Of a stretch of DNA of 64,000 nucleotides, positions 1-8,280 are shown one piece after another. The position numbers and the translations under genes are program-made. Below the pieces are notes generated by a model. It saw only the letters and a list, made by a program, of their open reading frames with translations, ran no database searches and was not told the origin of the DNA. Numbering within the stretch: position 1 is the first letter of the stretch; each line of letters begins with the position of its first letter. Source of the stretch: Streptomyces iakyrus (lineage in GTDB: Bacteria; Actinomycetota; Actinomycetes; Streptomycetales; Streptomycetaceae); NCBI RefSeq assembly GCF_000717055.1, contig NZ_JNXI01000020.1, positions 124,001 to 188,000 of the forward strand. Reading direction: 5' to 3'.

Positions 1-658
1 CCCAGCCCTCGCCCGCCGGGTCGCCGATCAGCTCGGAGCAGAAGCGGTTCACGTCGTCGTAGTTGCCCTCGATGCCGACGAGCTCGCCGCCGTAGACCGC
101 GGCCATGACGACCTTGCCCTGCTCCAGGTCGTGCGGGATGAACACGCAGGAGCGGAAGCCGGCGCGGGCCGCGGCGGCACCCACCGCACCGGCGAGGTTG
201 CCGGTGGAGGAGCAGGAGAGCGTGGTGAAGCCGAAGGCGCGGGCGGCCTCCAGGGCCTGGGCGACGACGCGGTCCTTGAAGGAGTGCGTCGGGTTGCCGG
301 AGTCGTCCTTGACGAACAGCTTGCCGGCGTCGACGCCCAGCTCGCGCGCGAGGTTGTCGGCCTTGACGAGCTTGGTCCAGCCGGGGTTGATGTTGGGCTT
401 GTCCGCCACGTCGGCCGGGACGGGCAGCAGCGGGGCGTAGCGCCAGATGTTCGCGGGGCCCGCTTCGATCCGCTTGCGGAGTTCCTCGGTGTCGTAGGCC
501 GAGAAGTCGTAGGCGATCTCCAGCGGGCCGAAACACTCCTCGCAGGCGAAGACCGGTCCGAGGGGTACGCGGTGACCGCACTCGCGGCAGCTCAGCGCGG
601 CAGCGGGACCGAGGTCTACGGTGGAGTCAGTGGTGCTTGCAACAGTCTGCACAGCCAT
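1..658 (-). CDS. thrC: Threonine synthase, N-terminal part (gene runs off the window start)
   Basis: The reverse strand from the ATG at 658 encodes a PLP-dependent enzyme that converts O-phosphohomoserine to threonine. The reading frame opens with a small Cys motif (LSCRECG), and further in has the PLP-lysine motif NPTHSFKDR and the phosphate-binding run SCSSTGNLAGAVGA, typical of the actinobacterial threonine synthase family. About 219 residues are present and the C-terminal half lies outside the window. The gene is preceded by a SAM-I riboswitch, so its leader should sense the methionine/SAM branch that competes for the same homoserine-derived precursor. The fold assignment is seen in sequence; the regulatory logic is inferred. 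Confidence 0.95.
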   Translation of the reverse strand, partial: MAVQTVASTTDSTVDLGPAAALSCRECGHRVPLGPVFACEECFGPLEIAYDFSAYDTEELRKRIEAGPANIWRYAPLLPVPADVADKPNINPGWTKLVKADNLARELGVDAGKLFVKDDSGNPTHSFKDRVVAQALEAARAFGFTTLSCSSTGNLAGAVGAAAARAGFRSCVFIPHDLEQGKVVMAAVYGGELVGIEGNYDDVNRFCSELIGDPAGEGW

Positions 659-678
659 GTGAGGCGAGGCCCTTTCTC

Positions 679-831
679 CTCATCTTCCTCACGACGCATC
701 TCGCCGTGAGACGGATTTGGCACCTTCCCGAGCCGGGAGCCTCGCGCACGAGGTCGACAGTGACCTACGAGTACCGACTGGAGGGTTGCCGGGGCTTCAT
801 CGGGCCGTTTCCCTCTGCCCCTCTGGATGAG
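679..831 (-). promoter_or_regulatory. SAM-I (S-box) riboswitch upstream of thrC
   Basis: Read on the minus strand this leader shows the conserved S-box landmarks in order: P1 5' strand CTCATC (831-826), AGAGGGGCAGAGGGA, the GGCCC..GATGAAGCCCCGGCAACC segment, the GGTGCCAAATCC segment, then GAGGAAGATGAG closing P1 (684-679). The aptamer ends about 20 nt from the thrC ATG, with a purine-rich stretch immediately after P1, so translational control by ribosome-site sequestration looks more likely than termination. SAM-I riboswitches normally turn off methionine genes; control of threonine synthase is an inference from position. Confidence 0.93.
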
Positions 832-988
832 CTGTATGTGGTTGTAGGCGGCGGGTGACCCCGGACATGCGATGGTCATCCGCCTTGTTCAAGACTGTAA
901 CCGACGACCAGGACAGTTGAGATAGTCGTCCGAACCGCGAGATGGATCACACCCCGTCCCGCCGAGAGTACGCAGAGGAGCCGCCACG

Positions 989-1933
989 GTGCTGGAAGAA
1001 GTCGAGCGCTGGCTGAGCACCCGTTCCTGGTCAGCGAACGAACGCCCCCTCCACCAGATGCTCGCCGCGAAGCAGCGCACGGGCCAGACGGTCAGCGTCG
1101 TGCTGCCCGCCCTCAACGAGGAGGCAACGGTCGGCGACATCGTCGCCGTCATCCGCCATGACCTGATGCGGCAGGTTCCGCTCGTCGACGAACTGGTCGT
1201 CGTCGACTCCGGCTCGACCGACCGTACGTCCGAGGTGGCCGCTGCCGCGGGCGCGCGGGTGGTGCACCGGGACGCGATACTCCCGCGCCTGCCCGCCGTG
1301 CCCGGCAAGGGCGAGGTGCTGTGGCGCTCGCTGCTCGTCACCCGCGGGGACATCGTCTGTTTCGTCGACGCGGACCTCAGGGACTTCTCGTCCGACTTCG
1401 TCTCCGGGATCGTGGGCCCGCTGCTCACGGACCCGGACGTGGAGCTGGTGAAGGCCATGTACGACCGGCCGCTCTCCGGTGCCGCCGGGCAGGGCGGCCG
1501 GGTCACCGAGCTGATGGCGCGCCCGCTGCTCAACATGCACTGGCCGCAGCTGGCCGGCTTCGTCCAGCCGCTCGGCGGCGAGTACGCGGCCCGCCGCTCC
1601 CTGCTGGAGCAGCTGCCGTTCCCCGTCGGGTACGGCGTGGAGCTGGGGATGCTGGTCGACGCCCTGCACCTGGCGGGCCTGGACGCCCTCGCCCAGGTGG
1701 ACGTCGGGGTGCGCAAACACCGGCACCAGGACGGGCAGGCGCTGGGCCGGATGGCCGCCGCGATCTACCGCACGGCCCAGCTGCGGCTGGCCCGCGGGCA
1801 TCTGATCCGGCCGTCCCTGACCCAGTTCGAGCGGGGGGAGGACGGCTTCGAGCCGCGCACCTACTCCGTGGACACCGAGGAGCGTCCGCCGATGGTGGAC
1901 ATCGCCGAGTACCAGGCGCGGAGAGCGGCCTGA
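989..1933 (+). CDS. gpgS: Glucosyl-3-phosphoglycerate synthase
   Basis: A 314-aa family-2-like glycosyltransferase (GT81). The GT-A nucleotide-sugar fold is visible from PALNE (residues 40-44) and the metal-binding DAD motif at 127-129 in FVDADLRDF. The family transfers glucose from an NDP-glucose to 3-phosphoglycerate; in actinomycetes the product feeds methylglucose lipopolysaccharides or acts as a compatible solute. The GTG start at 989 has AGAGGAG about 10 nt upstream. It lies just before otsA and otsB on the same strand, so several sugar-donor pathways cluster here. Confidence 0.9.
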   Translation: MLEEVERWLSTRSWSANERPLHQMLAAKQRTGQTVSVVLPALNEEATVGDIVAVIRHDLMRQVPLVDELVVVDSGSTDRTSEVAAAAGARVVHRDAILPRLPAVPGKGEVLWRSLLVTRGDIVCFVDADLRDFSSDFVSGIVGPLLTDPDVELVKAMYDRPLSGAAGQGGRVTELMARPLLNMHWPQLAGFVQPLGGEYAARRSLLEQLPFPVGYGVELGMLVDALHLAGLDALAQVDVGVRKHRHQDGQALGRMAAAIYRTAQLRLARGHLIRPSLTQFERGEDGFEPRTYSVDTEERPPMVDIAEYQARRAA

Positions 1934-2006
1934 CCGGGGCCGTTTTCGGCCGGACCCGACAGATCCGCACGTTTGAGCGTTTGGGGGCCGGGCTAGGTTG
2001 AGGCTT

Positions 2007-3395
2007 ATGGCTTCAACGTACGGTGCTGCGCAGGTGCTGGTGGCCTCCAACCGGGGTCCGGTCTCCTACACGGTGGGTGAGGACGGTTCGCTGGACGCCA
2101 AACGGGGCGGCGGCGGGCTGGTCTCCGGCCTCTCCGCGATCGGCTCGGACGCGGACGCGCTGTGGGTGTGCTCGGCGCTGTCCGACGGCGACCGGGAAGC
2201 GGTCCGGCGTGGGGTCGGCGAGGATGGCGTGCGGATGCTGGACATCCCGGCCGACGTGCACGCCGACGCGTACAACGGCATCGCCAACTCGGTCCTGTGG
2301 TTCGTGCACCACATGCTCTACCAGACGCCCCTGGAGCCGGTCTTCGACGCGGAGTTCCGACGGCAGTGGGCGTCCTACGAGGCGTACAACCGGGCGTTCG
2401 CCGAGGCGCTGGCCGAGGAGGCGGCGCAGGGCGCGGCGGTGGTGGTGCAGGACTACCACCTCACGCTGGTGCCGGGCATGCTGCGCGAGCTGCGGCCCGA
2501 CCTGCGCATCGGGCACTTCTCGCACACGCCGTGGGCGCCGCCCGAGTACTTCCGGATGCTGCCGGACGACGTGGCCGGGCAGGTGCTGCGCGGCATGCTC
2601 GGCGCGGACCGCCTCGGCTTCCTCACCGAGCGCTGGGCGGAGGCGTTCACCGCGTGCGCCGAGCGGTTCGCAGGCGGGCTCGGCGGCACCCGGGTCGGGG
2701 TGCACGGCCTGGGCGCCGACGCCGACTTCCTGCGCAAGCGGGCGCACGAGCCGGACGTCGAGGAGCGGATGGCAGCGCTGCGGCAGGAGATCGGCGAGGG
2801 CCGCCGCACCATCGTGCGGGTCGACCGCACCGAGCTGTCGAAGAACATCGTGCGCGGCCTGCTGGCCTACCGCCGGCTGCTGGAGACCCACGCCGAGTGG
2901 CGCGAGCAGGTGGTGCACGTCGCCTTCGCCTACCCCTCGCGGCAGGACCTCGCGGTGTACCGGGACTACACGGCCGAGGTGCAGCGGGTCGCCGACGAGA
3001 TCAACGCCGCGTACGGCACGCCGGGCTGGACGCCGGTCGTGCTGCACGTCAAGGACGACTTCGCCCGCTCGCTGGCCGCGTACCGGCTGGCCGACGTGGC
3101 CCTGGTCAACCCCATCCGCGACGGCATGAACCTCGTCGCCAAGGAGGTCCCGGTCGTCTCCGACGCGGGCTGCGCGCTCGTCCTGTCGCGGGAGGCCGGG
3201 GCGCACGAGGAGCTGGGCGAGGACGCGATCACGGTGAACCCCTACGACGTGACGGGCACGGCCGCGGCCCTGCACGAGGCGCTGTCGATGCGCCCGGAGG
3301 AACGCGCCGAGCGCAGCAAGCGCCTGGCAGCGGCGGCGACGGCACTGCCGCCGGCGCAGTGGTTCGTGGACCAGCTCGACGCGTTGAGGGGCTGA
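2007..3395 (+). CDS. otsA: Trehalose-6-phosphate synthase
   Basis: GT20 family, 462 aa from the ATG at 2007 (an in-frame TTG at 1998 is an alternative start). It joins UDP- or GDP/ADP-glucose to glucose-6-phosphate. Near the N-terminus are VASNRGPVSY and the GGGGLVSGL loop; later the conserved VVQDYHL, HTPWAPPEYFRMLP and NPIRDGMNLVAKE blocks are all present. The length is normal for the family. otsB follows after only 6 nt, so the two steps of trehalose synthesis are probably co-transcribed. Confidence 0.96.
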   Translation: MASTYGAAQVLVASNRGPVSYTVGEDGSLDAKRGGGGLVSGLSAIGSDADALWVCSALSDGDREAVRRGVGEDGVRMLDIPADVHADAYNGIANSVLWFVHHMLYQTPLEPVFDAEFRRQWASYEAYNRAFAEALAEEAAQGAAVVVQDYHLTLVPGMLRELRPDLRIGHFSHTPWAPPEYFRMLPDDVAGQVLRGMLGADRLGFLTERWAEAFTACAERFAGGLGGTRVGVHGLGADADFLRKRAHEPDVEERMAALRQEIGEGRRTIVRVDRTELSKNIVRGLLAYRRLLETHAEWREQVVHVAFAYPSRQDLAVYRDYTAEVQRVADEINAAYGTPGWTPVVLHVKDDFARSLAAYRLADVALVNPIRDGMNLVAKEVPVVSDAGCALVLSREAGAHEELGEDAITVNPYDVTGTAAALHEALSMRPEERAERSKRLAAAATALPPAQWFVDQLDALRG

Positions 3396-3401
3396 ACGGC
3401 G

Positions 3402-4229
3402 ATGACCGCGAACGCGTTGCCCGCGCCTGTCACGAAGGCCGGGCAGGAGGGGCTCGCCGCCCTGCTCGCCGACCCCGGCAAGGCGCTTGTCGCCCTGGAC
3501 TTCGACGGAACGCTCGCGCCGATCGTCGCCGACCCGGAGCTGGCCCGGGCCCACCCGGAGGCGCTGGGCGCCCTGGTGGCGCTCGCCCCGAAGGTCGCCG
3601 CCGTCGCGGTGATCACCGGCCGGCCGGCCGAGGTCGCCGTACGCAACGGCGGCTTCGCGGGCGTGCCGGGTCTGGAGCACCTCGTCGTCCTCGGGCACTA
3701 CGGCGCCGAGCGGTGGGACGCCCGCAGCGGCGAGGTCACCGCCCCCGACCCGCACCCGGGCGTCGACGCCGTGCGCGCCGAGCTGCCCGGGCTGCTCGAA
3801 GGGAGCGGGACCTGGGTCGAGGACAAGGGCCGGGCGGTGGCCGTGCACACCCGCCGGGCCGCCGACCCGCAGGCCGCCTTCGAGGCCCTGCGCGAGCCGC
3901 TCACCGGCCTGGCGACCCGGCACGGCCTGATCGTCGAGCCCGGCCGCATGGTCCTCGAACTGCGCCCGCCCGGCATGGACAAGGGCGTCGCCCTGACCGG
4001 CTTCGCCCGGGAGATCGGCGCCGGATCCGTCCTCTACGGCGGCGACGACCTGGGCGACCTGCCCGCGTACTCCGCCGTCGACACCCTCCGCATGTCCGGC
4101 ACCCCGGGCCTGCTGGTGTGCAGCGGCAGCGACGAGGTGAGCGAGCTCAGCGAACGGGCGGACGTGGTGGTGGACGGCCCGGAGGGTGTCGTACGGCTGC
4201 TGGCCGCGCTGGCGAACCGGATCGGCTGA
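3402..4229 (+). CDS. otsB: Trehalose-6-phosphate phosphatase
   Basis: A 275-aa HAD-superfamily phosphatase. The nucleophile motif DFDGT is at residues 33-37 (ALDFDGTLAPI), ITGRP follows as the second motif, and YGGDDLGDLPAY near residue 210 is the acidic metal-binding motif. It dephosphorylates trehalose-6-phosphate made by OtsA, whose gene ends 6 nt upstream. The stop at 4229 is followed by a member of a dispersed repeat family rather than by a recognisable terminator. Confidence 0.95.
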   Translation: MTANALPAPVTKAGQEGLAALLADPGKALVALDFDGTLAPIVADPELARAHPEALGALVALAPKVAAVAVITGRPAEVAVRNGGFAGVPGLEHLVVLGHYGAERWDARSGEVTAPDPHPGVDAVRAELPGLLEGSGTWVEDKGRAVAVHTRRAADPQAAFEALREPLTGLATRHGLIVEPGRMVLELRPPGMDKGVALTGFAREIGAGSVLYGGDDLGDLPAYSAVDTLRMSGTPGLLVCSGSDEVSELSERADVVVDGPEGVVRLLAALANRIG

Positions 4230-4240
4230 AGGGCAACGTC

Positions 4241-4335
4241 CCTCAGGGGCGCGGGGCAGCATCGATATGCGGCTCCGCCGCGGGGCGCGAGCAACCACAA
4301 CGGGCCCGCGGCCCGCGACGGCCGGGAATCCCCAC
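4241..4335 (+). repeat. Dispersed Streptomyces-type intergenic repeat, copy R1 (long form)
   Basis: The sequence begins CTCAGGGGCGCGGGG, passes through a CGATATGCGGCTCCGCCGC segment and ends GGCCGGGAATCCCCACT. Its start matches copies at 6961, 15014 and (reversed) 47941 in this window. Its end (GGGAATCCCCACT) resembles the end of the 6961 copy (GGGGACCCCCACT). It fills the otsB/DUF3263 convergent gap. Confidence 0.7.
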
Positions 4336-4605
4336 TCACCGCTCGGACCGACGCCGCTCCCGAACACGCCGCAACCGATTCACCGTCACCGGATCATGCT
4401 GCAACGCCCGTGCATCATCCAGCAGCGCGTTGAGGAGCTGGTAGTAGCGCACAGGAGCGAGCCCCAGCTCCTCCCGTATGGCCCGCTCCTTCACGCCGGG
4501 CCCGGAGAAGCCCCGGCGTTCGAGCGCGAGAATGTCCCGCTCCCGGCGCCCGAGCCCCTGCTCACCCGTGTCCTCGTCCATACCCGGCACCGTAACGCCC
4601 CCCAC
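4336..4605 (-). CDS. DUF3263 family protein
   Basis: A small soluble protein (89 aa from GTG 4605, or 81 aa from ATG 4581). The pattern RERDILALERRGFSGPGVKERAIREELG followed by LAPVRYYQLLNALLDD and an Arg-rich tail resembles a short sigma-region-4-like helix-turn-helix, which is how the DUF3263 family reads. It is common in actinomycetes and has no defined function. It is convergent to otsB and sits 16 nt downstream of the sugar-binding lipoprotein gene on the same strand. Neither start has a strong ribosome site. Confidence 0.75.
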   Translation of the reverse strand: MGGVTVPGMDEDTGEQGLGRRERDILALERRGFSGPGVKERAIREELGLAPVRYYQLLNALLDDARALQHDPVTVNRLRRVRERRRSER

Positions 4606-4621
4606 CGACAGCCCAGCGGAG

Positions 4622-5890
4622 CTACTCCGCGCTCTCCGCCCGGCCCGCCGCCGCCTGGAGGTGGCCGAGGACGCCCGAAGGGCTGCCGCCGGGCGCGACG
4701 GCCTTGCCGATCTGCTGCTTGACCCGGGCGCTGACGTCGGCCCAGGAGGTCTTGCCGACCGGGTACAGCTCGGAGGTCAGCAGCTCCTCCAGGAACGGCC
4801 TGAGGTGCCGGTCCTCGTCGGAGGCGGCCATGGTGGTGGACGCGGAGGAGGTGACCGGCAACAGGTCGTACTCGCGGGAGAAGGCCAGCACGTTCTTCTC
4901 GCTGTAGACGAAGTCGAGGAAGTCGCCCACCTGGTCGCGGTGGCCGTTCTCGCGGAAGGCCGTCATCCAGTCGGCCACACCGAGCGTGGACTTGCTCGGG
5001 CCTCCCTTGCCCGGCATGGGCACCATGCCGTACTTCACGCCCTTGCTCTCGGCGATCTTCATCAGCGAGGGGTGGCCGTTGAGCATGCCGACCTGGCCCT
5101 TGGCGAAGGCGGCGAACGCGGCGGCCCGGTTCAGCTCGCCCGGCGCGACCGGCCCGGTCAGGTCCTTGCCGACCAGGTCGTTCTTCAGCCACGAGAAGGT
5201 GTCGATGTTCTCCGGGGAGTCGATGCCGTAGCTGTCGACGCTGTCGGTGTAGCCGCCCCCGCCGCTGAGCATCCACTGCATCGTCTCGGCCTGCGCCTCC
5301 TCCGGGCCGAGCGGCAGCGCGTACGGATACGTCACGCCCTCGGCCTTGAGCGCCTCGGCGTTCTCGGCCAGGTCGTCCCAGGACTCGGGCGCTGTGATGC
5401 CGGCCTTGGCGAAGAGGGTCTTGTTGTAGAAGAGGACGCGCGTGGAGGCGGCGAACGGCATCCCGTACTGCACGCCCTTCACCTGGCCCGCGGAGGCCAG
5501 CTGCCCGACAAAGTCGGCCTGCACGGGTATGGAGAGCAGTTCGTCGGCCTTGTAGAGCTGGTTCTTGGCCGCGTAGTCGGCGTAGGCGCCGATCTGCGCC
5601 ATGTCCGGCGGGTCACCGGCGGCGACCATCTCCCTGACCTCGCGGTCGACGTCGTTCCAGGAGTAGACGCTGACGTCGATCGTGACACCGGGGTGGTCGG
5701 CCTCGTACTCCTCGGCGAGCTTGTCCCAGTACTTCTTCGAGCTGTTGGCCGCGCTGTCGCCGTAGTCGGCGGCGACCAGCTTGAGCGTCACGTCCCCCGA
5801 GCCGCCCGTCATGCCGCAGCCGCCGAGCACCGCCGTCATGCCCAGTGCGGACACCGCCGCGATCGTTCCTGCCATTCGCCGCCGCTGCAC
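4622..5890 (-). CDS. Extracellular sugar-binding lipoprotein (ABC transporter substrate-binding protein)
   Basis: A 422-aa family-1 solute-binding protein. It has a lipoprotein signal (AVLGGCG, Cys about residue 25), then the alternating alpha/beta fold with characteristic DPPDMAQIG and AGITAPESWDDL segments. No permease genes are adjacent, so it must work with a transporter encoded elsewhere; MsiK, encoded at 45316, is the usual shared ATPase. It is divergent from nagK-nagA across two DasR-like sites, which suggests an aminosugar or chitin-derived ligand (inference). The GTG start at 5890 has GGGGAAG upstream. Confidence 0.88.
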   Translation of the reverse strand: MQRRRMAGTIAAVSALGMTAVLGGCGMTGGSGDVTLKLVAADYGDSAANSSKKYWDKLAEEYEADHPGVTIDVSVYSWNDVDREVREMVAAGDPPDMAQIGAYADYAAKNQLYKADELLSIPVQADFVGQLASAGQVKGVQYGMPFAASTRVLFYNKTLFAKAGITAPESWDDLAENAEALKAEGVTYPYALPLGPEEAQAETMQWMLSGGGGYTDSVDSYGIDSPENIDTFSWLKNDLVGKDLTGPVAPGELNRAAAFAAFAKGQVGMLNGHPSLMKIAESKGVKYGMVPMPGKGGPSKSTLGVADWMTAFRENGHRDQVGDFLDFVYSEKNVLAFSREYDLLPVTSSASTTMAASDEDRHLRPFLEELLTSELYPVGKTSWADVSARVKQQIGKAVAPGGSPSGVLGHLQAAAGRAESAE

Positions 5891-5946
5891 CGCTGTTCTT
5901 CCCCAACCCTGGCGTCGCCGCCTCTGAAACTTTTCGATATTCGGAA

Positions 5947-5962
5947 TAAGGTCTACACCACG
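5947..5962. promoter_or_regulatory. DasR-type operator (dre), weaker copy
   Basis: TAAGGTCTACACCACG matches 11 of 16 positions of the dre consensus ACTGGTCTAGACCACT, including the GGTCTA.ACCAC core. It lies two bases upstream of the stronger copy in the nagK/lipoprotein divergent promoter region. Confidence 0.55.
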
Positions 5963-5964
5963 TG

Positions 5965-5980
5965 AGTGGACTAGACCTCT
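5965..5980. promoter_or_regulatory. DasR-type operator (dre), strong copy
   Basis: AGTGGACTAGACCTCT matches 13 of 16 positions of the dre consensus ACTGGTCTAGACCACT. It lies 28 nt before the nagK GTG. DasR is the GntR-family repressor of GlcNAc genes and is released by glucosamine-6-phosphate; the nagKA operon is an established target in S. coelicolor. Confidence 0.75.
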
Positions 5981-6007
5981 TGCGGGTCACCGGGTCACAC
6001 TGTTTCC

Positions 6008-6949
6008 GTGAGACATGTCATCGCCCTCGACGTGGGCGGCACCGGAATGAAGGCCGCCCTGGCCGGGCCCGGGGGCGAGGTGCTGCACCGGGCCCGCCGG
6101 GCCACCGGACGCGCCCAGGGGCCGGACGCCGTCGTCGCGGGCATCCTCGACTTCGCCGCCGAGCTGCACGCCTACGGCGCCGAGCACTTCGGCACGCCCG
6201 CGTCCGCCGCCGGTGTGGCCGTCCCCGGCATCGTCGACGAGACGGACGGCGTCGCCGTCTACGCCGCCAACCTCGGCTGGCGCGACGTCCCGCTGCGCGC
6301 CCTGCTGTCCGAGCGGCTCGGCGTTCCGGTCGCCCTCGGCCACGACGTGCGCACCGGCGGCCTCGCCGAGGGCCGGGTCGGCGCCGGCCGGGGCGCGGAC
6401 CGGTTCCTGTTCGTGGCCCTGGGCACCGGCATCGCGGGCGCCATCGGCGTCGACGGCCGGGTGGAGGCGGGCGCGCACGGCTTCGCGGGCGAGATCGGCC
6501 ACATCGTCGTACGCCCCGGCGGGTCCCCCTGTCCGTGCGGGCAGCACGGCTGCCTGGAGCGCTTCGCCTCGGCGGCGGCCGTGAGCGAGGCCTGGGCCGC
6601 GGCCTCCGGCGACCCGGACGCGGACGCGGCGGACTGCGCGAAGGCGGTGGACTCCGGCGACCCGAAGGCCCGGGCGGTCTGGCAGCAGGCGGTCGACGCC
6701 CTCGCCGACGGCCTGGTCACCGCTCTGACGTTGCTGGACCCCCGCACTCTGATCATCGGCGGCGGCTTGGCGGAGGCGGGGGAAACCCTGTTCACGCCGC
6801 TCAGGCAAGCGATCCACGGCCGCCTCACCTTCCAGAAACAGCCGACACTCGTCCCGGCGGCGCTGGGGGACAGCGCCGGTTGCCTGGGGGCGGGCCTGCT
6901 GGCCTGGGACCTTCTGGCATCGACCGACCGTATGGAGGTAACGCCCTGA
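6008..6949 (+). CDS. nagK: ROK-family N-acetylglucosamine kinase
   Basis: A 313-aa ROK sugar kinase. It has the N-terminal phosphate motif DVGGTGMK, ALGTGIAGAI, and the zinc-binding CPCGQHGCLE that marks the family. Immediate translational coupling (ATGA) to a GlcNAc-6-phosphate deacetylase gene and DasR-like sites upstream make GlcNAc the likely substrate; from sequence alone glucose or mannose would also be possible. The start is the GTG at 6008. Confidence 0.88.
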   Translation: MRHVIALDVGGTGMKAALAGPGGEVLHRARRATGRAQGPDAVVAGILDFAAELHAYGAEHFGTPASAAGVAVPGIVDETDGVAVYAANLGWRDVPLRALLSERLGVPVALGHDVRTGGLAEGRVGAGRGADRFLFVALGTGIAGAIGVDGRVEAGAHGFAGEIGHIVVRPGGSPCPCGQHGCLERFASAAAVSEAWAAASGDPDADAADCAKAVDSGDPKARAVWQQAVDALADGLVTALTLLDPRTLIIGGGLAEAGETLFTPLRQAIHGRLTFQKQPTLVPAALGDSAGCLGAGLLAWDLLASTDRMEVTP

Positions 6950-8160
6950 TGACGGATGCCCCAGGGGCGCGGGGAACTGCGCGACCAGCCACGACGCACC
7001 CGCACTCCGCCACATCGGGGACCCCCACTGTGCTCACCGGCGCGACAGTGGTCCTCCCGACCGGAACCGTCGAAAACGGCCAGGTAGCCATCGACGGCAC
7101 CCGCATCGCCCGGGCCGCCCCGGAAAACGCCCAGGTCATCGACGTAACAGACCACTACGTGATCCCCGGCTTCGTCGACCTGCACAACCACGGCGGCGGC
7201 GGAGCCTCCTTCACCTCCGGCTCGGTCGACGACATCCTCAAGGGCATCCACACCCACCGCCTGCACGGCACGACCACCCTGGTCGCCTCCACCGTCACCG
7301 GCGACATGGACTCCCTCACCCACCGCGCCGGCCTGCTGAGCGAACTCGCCGAGCAGGGCGAGATCGCCGGCGTCCACTTCGAGGGCCCGTTCATCTCCCC
7401 CTGCCGCAAGGGAGCCCACTCCGAGGCCCTCCTGCGCGACCCCCACCCCGCGGAGGTCCGCAAGCTGATCGACGCGGCCCGGGGCCGGGCGAAGATGCTC
7501 ACGCTGGCCGCCGAGCTCCCCGGCGGCCTCGACTCCGTACGCCTCCTCGCCGACCACGGCGTGATCGCGGCGATCGGCCACACGGACGCCACGTACGAGC
7601 AGACGGTCGAGGCCATCGACGCGGGCGCCACGGTCGCCACCCACCTCTTCAACGCGATGCCCCCGCTCGGCCACCGCTCCCCCGGCCCGATCGCGGCTCT
7701 CCTGGAGGACGACCGGGTCACCGTCGAGCTGATCAACGATGGCACGCACCTGCACCCCGCCGCGCTGCAACTGGCGTTCCACCACGCGGGAGCGGACCGG
7801 GTCGCGTTCATCACGGACGCGATGGACGCGGCCGGTTTCGGCGACGGACGCTACTGGCTGGGTCCGCTGGAGGTGGAGGTCGCGGACGGCGTGGCCCGGC
7901 TGGTGGAGGACGGCACGATCGCCGGCTCGACCCTCACGCTGGACCGCGCCTTCAAGCGGGCGGTCACGGTCGACGGCCTGTCCGTCGAGGACGCGGTGAC
8001 GGCCCTGTCCGCCACCCCGGCCCGGCTGCTCGGCATGGCCGGCACGATCGGTTCACTGGAGCCCGGGAAGGACGCGGACCTGCTGATCCTGGACTCCGCG
8101 TACGAGCTGAAGGGCGTGATGCGCCGGGGTGAATGGGTGGTCGGTCCCCAACTGGGCTGA
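6949..8160 (+). CDS. nagA: N-acetylglucosamine-6-phosphate deacetylase with a repeat-derived N-terminal extension
   Basis: Amidohydrolase fold: metal ligands HNH at about residues 79-81 in FVDLHNHGGGG, HFEGPFISP, GHTDATYE, HLFNAMPP and ITDAMDAAG. It removes acetate from GlcNAc-6-phosphate, giving glucosamine-6-phosphate. The ATG at 6949 overlaps the nagK stop, but the first 27 codons lie almost wholly in a dispersed repeat (6961-7028). The conserved protein begins at an in-frame GTG at 7030 (VLTGATVVLP). Either start may be used; translational coupling favours the first, conservation the second. Confidence 0.93.
   Translation: MTDAPGARGTARPATTHPHSATSGTPTVLTGATVVLPTGTVENGQVAIDGTRIARAAPENAQVIDVTDHYVIPGFVDLHNHGGGGASFTSGSVDDILKGIHTHRLHGTTTLVASTVTGDMDSLTHRAGLLSELAEQGEIAGVHFEGPFISPCRKGAHSEALLRDPHPAEVRKLIDAARGRAKMLTLAAELPGGLDSVRLLADHGVIAAIGHTDATYEQTVEAIDAGATVATHLFNAMPPLGHRSPGPIAALLEDDRVTVELINDGTHLHPAALQLAFHHAGADRVAFITDAMDAAGFGDGRYWLGPLEVEVADGVARLVEDGTIAGSTLTLDRAFKRAVTVDGLSVEDAVTALSATPARLLGMAGTIGSLEPGKDADLLILDSAYELKGVMRRGEWVVGPQLG
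6961..7028 (+). repeat. Dispersed repeat copy R2, inside the nagA 5' coding region
   Basis: AGGGGCGCGGGGAACTGCG then CGACCAGCCACGACGCACCCGCA, ending CACATCGGGGACCCCCACT. The front part recurs at 15014 and, reversed, at 47941; the end resembles the R1 end at 4325-4335. It lies in frame at the nagK/nagA junction and is read as codons of nagA if the coupled ATG is used. Confidence 0.75.
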
Positions 8161-8174
8161 TCCATCCCCCAGTC

Positions 8175-8220
8175 GAGAGACGGTGGCCGACTCCAGGACT
8201 GGGCCGACCGCCGTCTCTTT
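8175..8220 (+). terminator. Terminator-like hairpin after nagA
   Basis: AGAGACGG at 8176-8183 pairs with CCGTCTCT at 8211-8218, with further pairing inside the loop, followed by TT. It stands between nagA and the PfkB kinase gene. Confidence 0.6.
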
Positions 8221-8280
8221 GGCATGATCGGGCTACCTGCACGTTCACGTCGGCAAGCACATCGGGGGAGGTCGGCCCAG

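Noticed and set aside
2013..4367. Very long open frames antisense to otsA and otsB and to many other genes
   Set aside because: They are shadows produced by third-position GC bias; they have no family motifs and lie opposite genes with clear ones.
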